Positions 53,686 to 63,002 of a stretch of 64,000 bases of DNA are shown here, one piece after another. Made by a program: the position numbers and the translations under genes. This DNA comes from an uncultured Sphingomonas sp. (GTDB taxonomy: Bacteria > Pseudomonadota > Alphaproteobacteria > Sphingomonadales > Sphingomonadaceae): assembly GCF_934560975.1 (NCBI RefSeq), contig NZ_CAKTFO010000012.1, forward strand, positions 17,528 to 81,527, read 5' to 3'. Each line of letters starts with the position of its first letter. The first letter of the stretch is position 1. Below the pieces are notes generated by a model. The model ran no database searches, was not told the DNA's origin, and saw nothing but the letters and a program-made list of their open reading frames with translations.

Positions 53686-55024
53686 CCGCGATCATCATCC
53701 CGTCGATGCGGATCGTGGGCACATCCATCGCGCGCCGGAAGACCAGGTCGTCCGCCGGCGTCAGGTGCAGGAACATGTCCGCCAGATTGCCGGCGATGGT
53801 GATCTCCGCCACCGGCTCCGCCAGCTTGCCGTTGCGGATCGCGAAACCCGACGCGCCGCGACTATAATCGCCGGTGACGCCGTTCACGCCCTGACCGATC
53901 AACTCGGTCACATAGACGCCGAGCATGATGTCTCCGATCAGGTCCTGGACGCTCACGCCGCCCGCCTGCAGGAACAGGTTGCTGGTGCCCGCGCCGGGCG
54001 CGCCGCTGCCGCCGCGCGCGGCATGGCCGGTCGGCGCTTCCCCCAATTGCCGGGCCGAGGCGCTGTCGAGCAGCCAGGTGGTGAGAACACCGTCCTCGAT
54101 GATATCCGTCGGTGCGGTCGGCAGCCCCTCGCCATCGAAGGCGCGGCTGCGCAGCCCCCTGATCCGATGCGGATCGTCGCGGACGGTAATGCCGGGCGCA
54201 AAGATGCGCTCGCCCCGCTTGCCGAGCAGGAAGCTGGTCTTGCGTGCGATGGCGGCGCCCGTGATCGCACCCGCCAGATGGCCGAGCAGGCTGGTGCCGA
54301 CGCGCGGATCGTAGACGACCGGCATGGCGCCGGAGGCCAGCTTGCCCGGATTGACCCGCGCGACGGCCCGTTCGCCGGCACGGTGGCCGATCGCCCGCGC
54401 ATCCTCCAGATCCGCGAAGTGCCGTGCCGAGTGATAGGCATAATCGCGCTGCATCACGGAGCCCTCGCCCGCGATCACGCTGGCCGAGCAGCCATAGCCG
54501 GAGGACTGGTAGCCGCGCGCAAACCCGGTGGACGTCGCCAACGCCATCAGCGTCCGGCCGGCACTGGCGCCCGCCCCCTCGCTGTTGGTGACGCCTGCGA
54601 TCGCACGCGCGGCCTCCTCGGCGCCGAGGGCCAGATCCTTGAGCACGCCCGGCGCCGGATCCTGACCGTCATCGGGATCGATCGCCACCGGCTCGCCGGT
54701 CAGCAGGCGGTCGGCGGGGGCAAGGCCGGCATAATCATCCTCTGGCGCCTCGCGGGCCATGGCAACGGCACGCTCCACCAGCGCGCCCAGCGCCTCCGTC
54801 GACAGATCGGACGACGACACGCTCGCGGATCGCTTGCCCACGAACAGGCGCAGTCCGATTTCCTCGCCTTCGGAGCGGCCAACATCCTCCAGCGCACCGA
54901 GCCGCACCTGCACCTCGGTAGAGCTGCTGCCATAATATACGGCATCGGCGGCATCGGCGCCCGCACGGCGGGCGGCGGCGATCAGGTCTGCGACCTTGTT
55001 CTCGGCATCGGCAACGGACAGCAT
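53678..55024 (-). CDS. TldD/PmbA-family metallopeptidase
   Basis: A 448-residue protein of the TldD/PmbA (TldE) family, known to form a TldD-TldE protease that trims microcin precursors and unfolded peptides. Family regions are FARGYQSSGYGCSASVIA, TSFLLGKRGE and DPHRIRGLRSRAFDGEGL; no HExxxH zinc motif is present, so this is the E (PmbA) half. The ATG at 55024 is chosen; a GTG at 55033 is possible. TldD is not in the window. Confidence 0.92.
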   Translation of the reverse strand: MLSVADAENKVADLIAAARRAGADAADAVYYGSSSTEVQVRLGALEDVGRSEGEEIGLRLFVGKRSASVSSSDLSTEALGALVERAVAMAREAPEDDYAGLAPADRLLTGEPVAIDPDDGQDPAPGVLKDLALGAEEAARAIAGVTNSEGAGASAGRTLMALATSTGFARGYQSSGYGCSASVIAGEGSVMQRDYAYHSARHFADLEDARAIGHRAGERAVARVNPGKLASGAMPVVYDPRVGTSLLGHLAGAITGAAIARKTSFLLGKRGERIFAPGITVRDDPHRIRGLRSRAFDGEGLPTAPTDIIEDGVLTTWLLDSASARQLGEAPTGHAARGGSGAPGAGTSNLFLQAGGVSVQDLIGDIMLGVYVTELIGQGVNGVTGDYSRGASGFAIRNGKLAEPVAEITIAGNLADMFLHLTPADDLVFRRAMDVPTIRIDGMMIAGA

Positions 55025-55073
55025 GTGCGGCACTTAGGAGCGCGACCCGCCCCCGCAAAGCCCTTTCGCGCAA

Positions 55074-55985
55074 TCAATGCGAGGCGCTGCCCACCGCCAG
55101 GCAGGCGAGGAACATCAGCAGGCCCGCAAAGCGGTTGGCGCGAAACCGACGCAGTGCATCCGCCGGTGCATCCGGATGGAGCCCCAGCACCTGCCAGCCG
55201 AGATGCGCCGCAACCGGCAGCAACGCCGCCAGCGCTAGCGGATCGGGCCGCACCCGCCACAGCGCGCAACCCCATAGCAGGACCGCGCCGGCATAAAGCA
55301 GGGCCACGCCACCCTTCGCATGGCTGCCGAGCGCGCGGGCCGAGGACTTGACGCCGGCCAGTGCATCATCCTCCACATCCTGCAGGGCGTAGATCGTATC
55401 ATAGCCGATCACCCACAGCACCGACCCGGCATAGAGCCACCACAAGGCAGGAGCGGTGTGGCCCGTGGCTGCCGGCCAGCCGACCAGCGCCGCCCAGGAA
55501 AAGACCAGCCCCAGCCATGCCTGCGGCCACCAGGTGATCCGCTTCATGAAGGGGTAGGCCGCGACAAGACCCAGGCTGACGAGCGCGATTCCCTGTGCCA
55601 GGCCGGGCAATTGCAGCAGCACGACCAGCCCGATCAGGCTGAGCCCCATCAGGAAGGCCCAGGCCGTCTTCAGCGACACGCGCCCGCTCGCCAGCGGCCG
55701 CTCGCGCGTGCGGGCCACGCGAGCATCCAGGTCGCGATCGACAATGTCGTTATATACGCAGCCCGCCCCCCGCATCGCGATCGCGCCAAGGGCGAACCAC
55801 AGGATCAGGTCCCACCGCGCCACCGCCCGTCCCGCCAAGGCAGTGGCCCAGGCACCGGGCCAGAAGAGCAGCCAGGCACCGATCGGGCGATCCAGGCGGG
55901 CGAGCTGCGCCAGGTCGCGGGTCAGCGGGGACAATCGGGCGACGGTGCCGCCATGCTCGGTGTCGGGAACGATAGGCGCTGCCAT
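55074..55985 (-). CDS. ubiA: 4-hydroxybenzoate polyprenyltransferase
   Basis: A 303-residue, about eight-TM prenyltransferase adds the polyprenyl tail of ubiquinone to 4-hydroxybenzoate. The first Asp-rich motif is CVYNDIVDRDLDARVART (NDxxDxxxD); the second is YALQDVEDD. It diverges from the pirin gene by 22 bases. The short gap to the PmbA gene and equal direction allow cotranscription. Confidence 0.94.
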   Translation of the reverse strand: MAAPIVPDTEHGGTVARLSPLTRDLAQLARLDRPIGAWLLFWPGAWATALAGRAVARWDLILWFALGAIAMRGAGCVYNDIVDRDLDARVARTRERPLASGRVSLKTAWAFLMGLSLIGLVVLLQLPGLAQGIALVSLGLVAAYPFMKRITWWPQAWLGLVFSWAALVGWPAATGHTAPALWWLYAGSVLWVIGYDTIYALQDVEDDALAGVKSSARALGSHAKGGVALLYAGAVLLWGCALWRVRPDPLALAALLPVAAHLGWQVLGLHPDAPADALRRFRANRFAGLLMFLACLAVGSASH

Positions 55986-56007
55986 CCGCCTGCCCTATAG
56001 GCTCCGC

Positions 56008-56871
56008 ATGGTTGACGCCACCACCTCGTCCCGCGCCGTTCGCGCGATCCATCCCGCGCTGCGCGACGACATTGCCGATCTGGTGACGCGACGCCCGCTT
56101 CCAGGCCCGCATCTGCCGGCGCTCAATCCGTTCCTGTTCCTCAATCACCATGGGCCGCAGACCTACCCGCCCGGCAATCGCGGCCTCCCTTTCGGCCCGC
56201 ATCCCCATCGCGGGTTCGAAACGGTCACCTTCATCCTGGAGGGCGAACTGTCCCACCTCGACACGGGAGGGCACGAGAGCATCATCGGCCCTGGCGGCGT
56301 GCAGTGGATGACGGCCGGGCGCGGACTGGTCCATGCCGAGCTTTCGCCCGAACGCTTCAAGCAGAGCGGCGGCCCGCTCGAAATCCTGCAACTCTGGGTC
56401 AACCTGCCCGCCCGCCTGAAGATGACCACGCCCGCCTATGTCGGGCTGCAAAGGGCCGACATTCCGGTGATCCAGCGGGAGGACGCACGCATCGCGCTCG
56501 TTTCCGGCGACCTGGACGGGCGAACCGGGCCGTTCGCGTCGCTGACCGGCGTGTCCATGATGACGGTCGCCCTTGATGCGGGCGGCCGCGTCCACCTGCC
56601 TGCGCCCCGTGGTCGGACGATATTCTGCTACGTGGTTCGGGGCACCGCGACCATCGCCGGCACGCCGGTCGCCGCCTTCAACCTCGCGGAACTCGGCAGC
56701 GGCGAGGCGATAGAGGTCGCAAGCGACGGTGGCGCCCTTTTGCTGTTCGGCCATGCCGATCCGATCGGGGAACCGATCGTGGCGCGCGGCCCCTTCGTCA
56801 TGAACAGCGAGGCGGAGATCATGCAGGCCGTGCGCGACTACCAGGCCGGCCTGTTCGGCAGCTTTTCGTGA
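56008..56871 (+). CDS. Pirin family protein
   Basis: A 287-residue two-cupin protein of the pirin family. The metal ligands appear in FGPHPHRGFETVTFILEGELSHLD-type sequence, with two His and one Glu, and a further His in RGLVHAE. Bacterial pirins include quercetin dioxygenase-like enzymes and regulators of metabolic enzymes; the role here is open. The last bases overlap the rsmE start (GTGA), so they are coupled. Confidence 0.93.
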   Translation: MVDATTSSRAVRAIHPALRDDIADLVTRRPLPGPHLPALNPFLFLNHHGPQTYPPGNRGLPFGPHPHRGFETVTFILEGELSHLDTGGHESIIGPGGVQWMTAGRGLVHAELSPERFKQSGGPLEILQLWVNLPARLKMTTPAYVGLQRADIPVIQREDARIALVSGDLDGRTGPFASLTGVSMMTVALDAGGRVHLPAPRGRTIFCYVVRGTATIAGTPVAAFNLAELGSGEAIEVASDGGALLLFGHADPIGEPIVARGPFVMNSEAEIMQAVRDYQAGLFGSFS

Positions 56872-57620
56872 GCAGCGTCAGGCCCGCGACCCCCGCCTGG
56901 CCGCCCGCCAGCACGCCGCGCCTGTTCGTGGACCGACCGCTTGGCCCCGGCATGACGCTGAGCCTCGACGGACCACCCGCCAATTACCTCGCCAACGTCA
57001 TGCGGCTGCAGCCAGGTGATGTGGTGCGCCTGTTCGACGATCGCACCGGTGAATGGTTGGCGGAGCTGCGCGACTTAACGAAGCGCGCGGTCCACCTGAC
57101 CATCCGCGAGCCATTGCGCGAGCGGGAGGCCGTGCCCGACCTGTGGCTGCTGTTCGCACCGATCAAGAAGGGGCCGATCGACTGGCTGGTCGAAAAGGCG
57201 ACCGAGCTCGGCATCGGTCGCCTCCAGCCCGTCATCACCCAGCGCACGGTGGTGGACCGCCTCAATCTCGATCGGCTGCGGGCACATACGATCGAGGCTG
57301 CCGAGCAATGCGACCGCACCGCCCTCCCCGACCTGGCCGAGCCGGTGAAGCTTGCCGCACTGCTGAAAGGCTGGACGGCGGATCGCGCTCTGCTGTTCGC
57401 GGACGAGACCGGCGGCCTGCCCTTGGCGCAGGCCGCGACACCCGGTCCGGCCGCAATCCTGATCGGGCCGGAAGGCGGCTTCACCCCGGACGAACGCGCG
57501 ATGATTCGCGCCGTCCCGGGTGCCTCCGGCGTCTCGCTTGGTCCCCGCATCCTGCGCGCCGAAACGGCGGCGGCGGCGGCAATCGCATGCTGGATGTCGA
57601 TCGCGGGCGACTGGCGCTAG
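56868..57620 (+). CDS. rsmE: 16S rRNA (uracil-1498-N3)-methyltransferase
   Basis: A 250-residue SPOUT methyltransferase has a PUA-like N-terminal part (about 1-85) and a trefoil-knot domain. Motifs are APIKKGPIDWLVEKATELGI and LIGPEGGFTPDE, then LGPRILRAETA at the knot. It methylates U1498 of 16S rRNA. GTG start overlaps the pirin stop. gshA follows 34 bases later. Confidence 0.96.
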   Translation: MSSVRPATPAWPPASTPRLFVDRPLGPGMTLSLDGPPANYLANVMRLQPGDVVRLFDDRTGEWLAELRDLTKRAVHLTIREPLREREAVPDLWLLFAPIKKGPIDWLVEKATELGIGRLQPVITQRTVVDRLNLDRLRAHTIEAAEQCDRTALPDLAEPVKLAALLKGWTADRALLFADETGGLPLAQAATPGPAAILIGPEGGFTPDERAMIRAVPGASGVSLGPRILRAETAAAAAIACWMSIAGDWR

Positions 57621-57654
57621 CTTAGCGCGCGTCAGCCCGCTATCTGCGCGCACC

Positions 57655-59028
57655 ATGACAACGCGCACGGCAGAGGCCGGCCCTGACCCGCTTATCGAAA
57701 GCCGCGCCGACCTGATCGGCGTCTTTGCCCGTGGCGAAAAGCCCAGGGACCGGTGGCGAATCGGGACGGAGCATGAAAAGTTCGTCTATGCCGTCGGGGA
57801 TCATCACGCCCCCTCCTATGAGGAGAAAGGCGGCATCCATGCCCTGCTGATCGGCCTGACCAAATTCGGGTGGGAGCCGGTCTATGAAGGCGAGAACATC
57901 ATTGCCCTCAGCGGCCCCGATGGTGCCGTCAGCCTGGAGCCGGCGGGCCAGTTCGAACTGTCCGGCGCGCCGCTCGACAATCTGCATCAGACCTGCGCGG
58001 AGACCGGACGCCACCTCGCCCAGGTGAAGGAGATTGGCGAAAAGCTCGGCATGGGCTTCCTCGGCATGGGCTTCTGGCCGGACAAGACCCGTGGCGACCT
58101 GCCGATCATGCCCAAGGGCCGTTACGACATCATGCTGCGGCACATGCCGCGGGTGGGCGACCTCGGCCTCGACATGATGCTGCGCACCTGCACCATCCAG
58201 ACCAACCTCGATTATGCGAGCGAGGCGGACATGGTGAAGAAGTTCCGCGTCAGCCTGGCCTTGCAGCCGCTCGCCACCGCGCTGTTCGCCAACTCCCCCT
58301 TTACCGAAGCCAAGCCGAACGGCTTCCTGTCCTATCGCAGCCATATCTGGACCGATACCGATCCGGCCCGCACCGGCATGCTGCCGTTCGTATTCGAGGA
58401 CGGGTTCGGATATGAACGCTATGCCGATTACATGCTCAATGTGCCGATGTATTTCGTATTCCGCGATGGGCGCTACATCGATGCGGCCGGCCTGGATTTC
58501 CGCGACTTCATCGACGGCAAGCTGGCGGTTCTGCCGGGGGAGCGCCCACGCGTCGGCGATTGGGTCGACCATCTCTCCACCGCATTCCCCGAAGTGCGCC
58601 TGAAGAGCTTCCTCGAAATGCGCGGGGCTGATGGCGGCCCTTGGAACCGGATCTGCGCACTGCCCGCCTTGTGGGTGGGCCTGCTTTACGACGATCAGGC
58701 GCTGGACGCCGCCTGGGACGAGGTCAAGCATTGGACGATCGAGGATCATCACCGCATCCGTGCGCACGTGCCGCGTCTCGCGCTCGCCACCAAGGGGCCG
58801 CGCGGGCGGAGCCTGCGGGAACTGGGACAGCGCATCCTCGACATTGCCCATGCCGGGCTTGCCGCGCGCAAGCGTCTCAACGCTGCGGGCGATGACGAAA
58901 CCGGCTTCCTCGATCCGTTGCGTGAGATCGTCGCTAGCGGCAAGGTGCCGGCCGAGCGCCTGCTCGACCTCTACCATGGCGCATGGGGCGGAGACATGTC
59001 GCGCATCTATGGCGAGATGAGCTTCTGA
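57655..59028 (+). CDS. gshA: Glutamate--cysteine ligase (plant/alphaproteobacterial type)
   Basis: A 457-residue enzyme makes gamma-glutamylcysteine, the first step to glutathione. It belongs to the group 3 (plant-like) fold: WRIGTEHEKFVY near the start, LEPAGQFELSGAPL, MRTCTIQTNLDY-type core and LPALWVGLLYDD. The ATG at 57655 has no obvious ribosome site but matches the family start. A 133-base gap separates it from the next operon. Confidence 0.96.
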   Translation: MTTRTAEAGPDPLIESRADLIGVFARGEKPRDRWRIGTEHEKFVYAVGDHHAPSYEEKGGIHALLIGLTKFGWEPVYEGENIIALSGPDGAVSLEPAGQFELSGAPLDNLHQTCAETGRHLAQVKEIGEKLGMGFLGMGFWPDKTRGDLPIMPKGRYDIMLRHMPRVGDLGLDMMLRTCTIQTNLDYASEADMVKKFRVSLALQPLATALFANSPFTEAKPNGFLSYRSHIWTDTDPARTGMLPFVFEDGFGYERYADYMLNVPMYFVFRDGRYIDAAGLDFRDFIDGKLAVLPGERPRVGDWVDHLSTAFPEVRLKSFLEMRGADGGPWNRICALPALWVGLLYDDQALDAAWDEVKHWTIEDHHRIRAHVPRLALATKGPRGRSLRELGQRILDIAHAGLAARKRLNAAGDDETGFLDPLREIVASGKVPAERLLDLYHGAWGGDMSRIYGEMSF

Positions 59029-59099
59029 CCGTGTCGCCACGGGCGCGCGCCGCCGCTCGCCCACAATATGGTGAACGATGGCGGGGCGTCGCAACCGCC

Positions 59100-59105
59100 T
59101 TGACA
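59100..59105 (+). promoter_or_regulatory. Possible -35 element before the Gfo/Idh-WecG operon
   Basis: A perfect TTGACA lies 57 bases before the TTG start in the only gap wide enough for a promoter. No close match to TATAAT is seen at the right spacing, so support is partial. Confidence 0.3.
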
Positions 59106-59161
59106 GACACCGAACCGGCTACCACGACAAAGTTGCTGCACTGCAAAAGGAGCAAAGTGCG

Positions 59162-60253
59162 TTGACGATCAATGTCGCCGTCATCGGCCTCGGCAAAATG
59201 GGCCTGTCCCACCTGGCGATGATCAACGCCCTTGAGGATTTCCGCGTTGTCGCAATCTGCGACAGCGCCGCCATGGTCGGCGGGGTGATCGAGAAATACG
59301 GTCACCTCAAGTATATCGCCGATTTCGACGCGGTGCTCGCGCTCCCGGACCTGGATGCGATCGTGATCGCGACGCCCACCACCACCCACGAGCCGATGGT
59401 GCGCAAGGCGCTCGATCGCGGGCTGCACGTTTTCTGCGAGAAGCCGCTGACCCTGTCTTCGGCCGAGAGCGCGTCCTTGGCCGCGCTGGCGGAGAGCAAG
59501 GGCCTGATCGCGCAGGTCGGCTATCACAACCGCTTCATCGGCACCTTCAACGAGGTAAAGCGCCTGCTCGATTCCGGCGCTCTCGGCCGCATCAGCCATG
59601 TCCAGGCGGAGGCTTATGGCCCGGTCGTGCTGCGTCCGACCAAGCCGACCTGGCGTGGCAAGGCCGGTAACGGCGGCGGCTGCTTGTACGATTATGCGGC
59701 TCACCCGCTCAACCTGGTGAACTGGTATTTCGGCCGTCCTGAAGGATGCAGCGGCGCCGTGCTCAAGAGCACCTTCTCGGCGGAAGTCGATGACGAGGTC
59801 TATGCCAATCTGGGCTTCGGCAACGGCGTCACCGGCCAATTGTCGGTGAACTGGTCGGACGCCTCGGTCCGCAAGATGACCACCCGCATCTCCATCTGGG
59901 GCGAAGGCGGCAAGGTCTATGCCGACCGTCAGGAAATCCAGGTTTTCCTGACGGGCACCACGCCCGTGCCGCAGGGTTATGAGGAAGGATGGACGGTCAA
60001 GTACATCACCGACCTGACACCTCCGGTCAGCTTCTATCTGCGTGGCGAGGAATATACCGCGCAGTTGGAGGCGTTCGGCCGCGCGATCAAGAACAAGCAG
60101 CAGGGTGAGAACGGCTTCGCTTCCTCCGCCGACACCGACGCGACGATCGAGATGATCCGCGCCGCGGCGGCGGCAGGCGGCAGTGCCGGCACCATCACGA
60201 CGCCGGCGCAGGAGCGCAAGGGCGGCATTCTCTCGCGCGTACTGGGTCGCTGA
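59162..60253 (+). CDS. Gfo/Idh/MocA-family NAD(P)-dependent sugar oxidoreductase
   Basis: A 363-residue oxidoreductase has VAVIGLGKMG near residue 5 (Rossmann) and VFCEKPLTL, the family EKP motif. The C-terminal alpha/beta domain includes GGCLYDYAAHPLNLVNW, with candidate catalytic Asp/His. The start is TTG 59162, with AGGAG nine bases upstream and sequence LTINVAVIGLG. The substrate is probably an NDP-sugar or related polyol because it precedes a WecG-type transferase (TGATG overlap). Confidence 0.88.
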   Translation: MTINVAVIGLGKMGLSHLAMINALEDFRVVAICDSAAMVGGVIEKYGHLKYIADFDAVLALPDLDAIVIATPTTTHEPMVRKALDRGLHVFCEKPLTLSSAESASLAALAESKGLIAQVGYHNRFIGTFNEVKRLLDSGALGRISHVQAEAYGPVVLRPTKPTWRGKAGNGGGCLYDYAAHPLNLVNWYFGRPEGCSGAVLKSTFSAEVDDEVYANLGFGNGVTGQLSVNWSDASVRKMTTRISIWGEGGKVYADRQEIQVFLTGTTPVPQGYEEGWTVKYITDLTPPVSFYLRGEEYTAQLEAFGRAIKNKQQGENGFASSADTDATIEMIRAAAAAGGSAGTITTPAQERKGGILSRVLGR

Positions 60254-61107
60254 TGGAGAAGACCCGCCAGGTTACCCGCGCCGGCTTCGCGCCATGGCAG
60301 CGTTCGCGCCTGATGAATGCGTGGGTCGACAGCCTCACCATCCCGGAGATTGTGGAGCGGCTGGACGAGGGCACGCTCTTCACGCTCAACCCCGACCATA
60401 TGTACCATCTTCAGCGGAATCCCGATTTCGCGGAAGCCTATCGCCACGCGACCATAGTCTCGTCTGACAGCAAATATGTCTATTGGTCGCTCGGGCTGAT
60501 CGGGCGGAACATCAAGCAGAAGTCGTCGGGTTCGGACATCGTGCCGGCTTACTGGCAGCACCATGCCAACAATCCGGACGTTAGCATTTTCTTCCTCGGC
60601 GCGAAGCCGGGCGTGGCGCAGATGGCGCGTGAACGGATCAACGGCATCGTCGGCCGGCAGATCGTGGTCGGCGCGCACGGGCCGTCGTTCAATTTCGTCA
60701 ACGATGCCAAGGAAATCGACGAGGTGATCGCCATGATCAACGCGTCGGGCGCGACCTGCCTGATCGTTGGCCTTGGCGCGCCCAAGCAGGAGATCTGGAT
60801 CGATCGCAATCGCCACCGCATGCCCAAGGTGAAGGTCTATATGGGCGTGGGCGCGACCATCGATTACGAAGCGGAAGCGGTCAAGCGCGCGCCGGGCTGG
60901 ATGGCGCGTAACGGCCTGGAATGGGTGTACCGCATGACCACCGAGCCGCGGCGTTACTGGCGCCGCTATTTCCGCACCTTGGATTTCTTCTGGCTCGTGC
61001 TGAAGGATCGCCTGGGACTGTACCGCCCCCCGGCCTTTCCCTCGCCTGGCAACTCCCCCGAACCGTCGGGTGATCCGCGCGTCGCGCGTCTCACCGGCCA
61101 GTCCTAA
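60253..61107 (+). CDS. WecG/TagA/CpsF-family glycosyltransferase
   Basis: A 284-residue GT26 enzyme. Family parts are TLNPDHMYHLQRNPDF (active-site loop TxNxDH), SSDSKYVYWSL, IFFLGAKPGVA, and LIVGLGAPKQEIWI with the conserved APKQE. WecG/TagA enzymes transfer N-acetylmannosamine(-uronate) to GlcNAc on a lipid carrier. The product here may be an O-antigen, secondary polymer or EPS branch. It overlaps the oxidoreductase stop and is 23 bases from the unknown gene. Confidence 0.93.
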   Translation: MEKTRQVTRAGFAPWQRSRLMNAWVDSLTIPEIVERLDEGTLFTLNPDHMYHLQRNPDFAEAYRHATIVSSDSKYVYWSLGLIGRNIKQKSSGSDIVPAYWQHHANNPDVSIFFLGAKPGVAQMARERINGIVGRQIVVGAHGPSFNFVNDAKEIDEVIAMINASGATCLIVGLGAPKQEIWIDRNRHRMPKVKVYMGVGATIDYEAEAVKRAPGWMARNGLEWVYRMTTEPRRYWRRYFRTLDFFWLVLKDRLGLYRPPAFPSPGNSPEPSGDPRVARLTGQS

Positions 61108-61130
61108 CGCATCGCTCCATCGAGGATTAC

Positions 61131-62012
61131 ATGGAACGCATTCTCTTCGGCGATAATCAGTTCTTCGGCGTGAACCACATGTCGGAGGAAAAGGCGCGGC
61201 AGCAGGCCATGCGGTTCCAGTCGATCGACGCGATCGTCGACGTGCTGCAATCGGCTCTGCATGCAGGCGCCGGCGGCTTCATGTGCACGACGCATGACAA
61301 GATCGAGAAGATTGCCGACGACGTGCGCGCGCATCCGGAAAAGTGGGAGGGCTTCACCTTCTATCCCGGCATGCCCTACGCCCACAAATATGCCAATGCC
61401 GTTACCGAGCTCGGCTATTTCGACGCGCTGCGCAAGTTCCTGCCCAAGGAAGGGTTGGTCGATACCGTCCTGCGCGGATCCAAGGCGGTCCTGAACAAGG
61501 ACATCGAAAGCATGATGACCCTGCTGGTCGATGCCGAGATGAAGATGTTCCGGGACCTCAATACCCCCGTCATCTTCCTGCAAAATGTGGTCTGCGACCT
61601 GATCCAGGGCCTGGGTTTCGTCGACGCCTTCCGCATCTTCTCGGACCATGTCCGCAAGCGTTACAATGCGGAGGCGGGCTTCATCACCATGAACCTGCCC
61701 AAGCTGCTGCCGATGCTGAAGGATGCCGGGATCGACAATCCGATCGTGTGCGCCAACGTCAACAAGATCGCGTTTCGCATGTCCGGCGGCATCGACGGCT
61801 ATCGCGAAGCGACCCGCAAGATCCCGGCGCGCGTGATTGCCATGTCGGTGCTCGCTTCGGGCGGCATCCGCCCGCGCGAGGCGATCGAGTGGGTGGTGAA
61901 CGAGCCTTATGTGAAAAGCATCCTGTTCGGCGCCTCCAGCGAGGCCAATATCGTCAACACGGTGGAGCTGATCCACGAGGCCGATGCCGCCAAGGGCAAG
62001 GTCTACGCCTGA
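61131..62012 (+). CDS. Unrecognised protein, possibly TIM-barrel, in the glycan operon
   Basis: A 293-residue soluble protein of no family I can name. It starts RILFGDNQFFGVNHMS and ends with SILFGASSEANIVNTVELI, a segment similar to the cofactor-phosphate loop of aldo-keto reductases. Alternating hydrophobic strands and helices fit a TIM barrel. No AKR tetrad (Asp-Tyr-Lys-His) is evident, so it may be a different barrel enzyme such as an isomerase or aldolase. The good frame, codon use and 23-base spacing to the WecG-type gene make it real. A strong terminator follows. Confidence 0.8.
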   Translation: MERILFGDNQFFGVNHMSEEKARQQAMRFQSIDAIVDVLQSALHAGAGGFMCTTHDKIEKIADDVRAHPEKWEGFTFYPGMPYAHKYANAVTELGYFDALRKFLPKEGLVDTVLRGSKAVLNKDIESMMTLLVDAEMKMFRDLNTPVIFLQNVVCDLIQGLGFVDAFRIFSDHVRKRYNAEAGFITMNLPKLLPMLKDAGIDNPIVCANVNKIAFRMSGGIDGYREATRKIPARVIAMSVLASGGIRPREAIEWVVNEPYVKSILFGASSEANIVNTVELIHEADAAKGKVYA

Positions 62013-62043
62013 CCCCCCCTCGTCGCATCACCGGCGCACAAAC

Positions 62044-62075
62044 AGAAAGGGCTCCGCCGCGGCGGAGCCCTTTCT
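62044..62075. terminator. Strong bidirectional terminator
   Basis: A perfect 16-bp palindrome, AGAAAGGGCTCCGCCG followed by its complement, lies between convergent stops at 62012 and 62104. The A run on one side and TTTCT on the other make it usable from both strands. Confidence 0.85.
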
Positions 62076-62103
62076 CGTTCCGGCTGGCCGGCGGGCGGAT
62101 CGC

Positions 62104-62844
62104 TTAGCGGCGATCGCCCATGAAGCGCAGCAGGAACAGGAACATGTTGATGAAGTCGAGGTAGAGGGTCAGCGCACCCATCACCACCGACTTGCCGACG
62201 AAGCTGGTGCCCTGCACCTGGAAGTACATGCTCTTGATGCGCTGCGTGTCATAGGCGGTCAGGCCGGCGAACAGCAGCACGCCGAGGATGCTGATCACCA
62301 GTGCGAGGCCGCTCGACTGGAAGAACATGTTGAGCAGGCTCGCAACGAGGATTCCGACCACGCCCATGATCAGGAAGCTGCCAAAGCCCGACAGGTCACG
62401 CTTGGTCGTGTAGCCATAGAGGCTCAGCCCACCGAACGCAGCGGCGCTGGCGAAGAAAGTCTGCGCAACCGACGTGCCGGTATAGACCAGCAGGATCGTC
62501 GACAGTGACAGCCCCATCAATACGGCATAGCCCCAGAAGATCGCCTTGGCGGCGCCGTCGCTCAGCCGATTGATGCCGAAGCTCAGCCACATGACCAGGC
62601 CGATCGGCGCCAGCATCACCACCCAGCCCAGCCCCGACGGGCGGCCTTCAGGCGAGAAAAGCAGGCTCATATAGGGGCTGTTGGCGAACAGCAGCGCAAC
62701 GATGCCAGTCAGCAGCACGCCGGACGCCATGTAATTGTAGACCGAAAGCATGTAGGACCGCAGACCCGCGTCGTGCGCCGCAGCGCGCGCGCCGGTGGGT
62801 GCGGCAGCAGCGGAGGTCGTCCAGGGGTCGGACCAGTTTGCCAT
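62104..62844 (-). CDS. Bax inhibitor-1/YccA family membrane protein
   Basis: A 246-residue, seven-TM protein of the BI-1 family (Ca2+-leak channel-like, modulator of membrane proteolysis). The N-terminus carries a short Ala-rich cytoplasmic part, then helices from SVYNYMASGVLLTGIVALLF onward. The C-terminal YDTQRIKSMYFQ and ALTLYLDFINMFLFLLRF are family marks with the conserved Asp pair. AGGAG lies nine bases before ATG 62844. E. coli YccA is an FtsH substrate, fitting the nearby hflKC only in theme. Confidence 0.93.
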   Translation of the reverse strand: MANWSDPWTTSAAAAPTGARAAAHDAGLRSYMLSVYNYMASGVLLTGIVALLFANSPYMSLLFSPEGRPSGLGWVVMLAPIGLVMWLSFGINRLSDGAAKAIFWGYAVLMGLSLSTILLVYTGTSVAQTFFASAAAFGGLSLYGYTTKRDLSGFGSFLIMGVVGILVASLLNMFFQSSGLALVISILGVLLFAGLTAYDTQRIKSMYFQVQGTSFVGKSVVMGALTLYLDFINMFLFLLRFMGDRR

Positions 62845-63002
62845 GTGAATACGCTCCTTTCGCGCCACGATGCGCGCTGCCGCGAATATCGGCGTGCGCG
62901 GAAACCTTTTCAAGCGGCAGTCGCCGCGTGCGACGGGGCGCTTCGGTCTTTGGCGCGCGGAGACATGTTAAAATACAAAGGACGTGAGAGGAGCTGAGGA
63001 TC

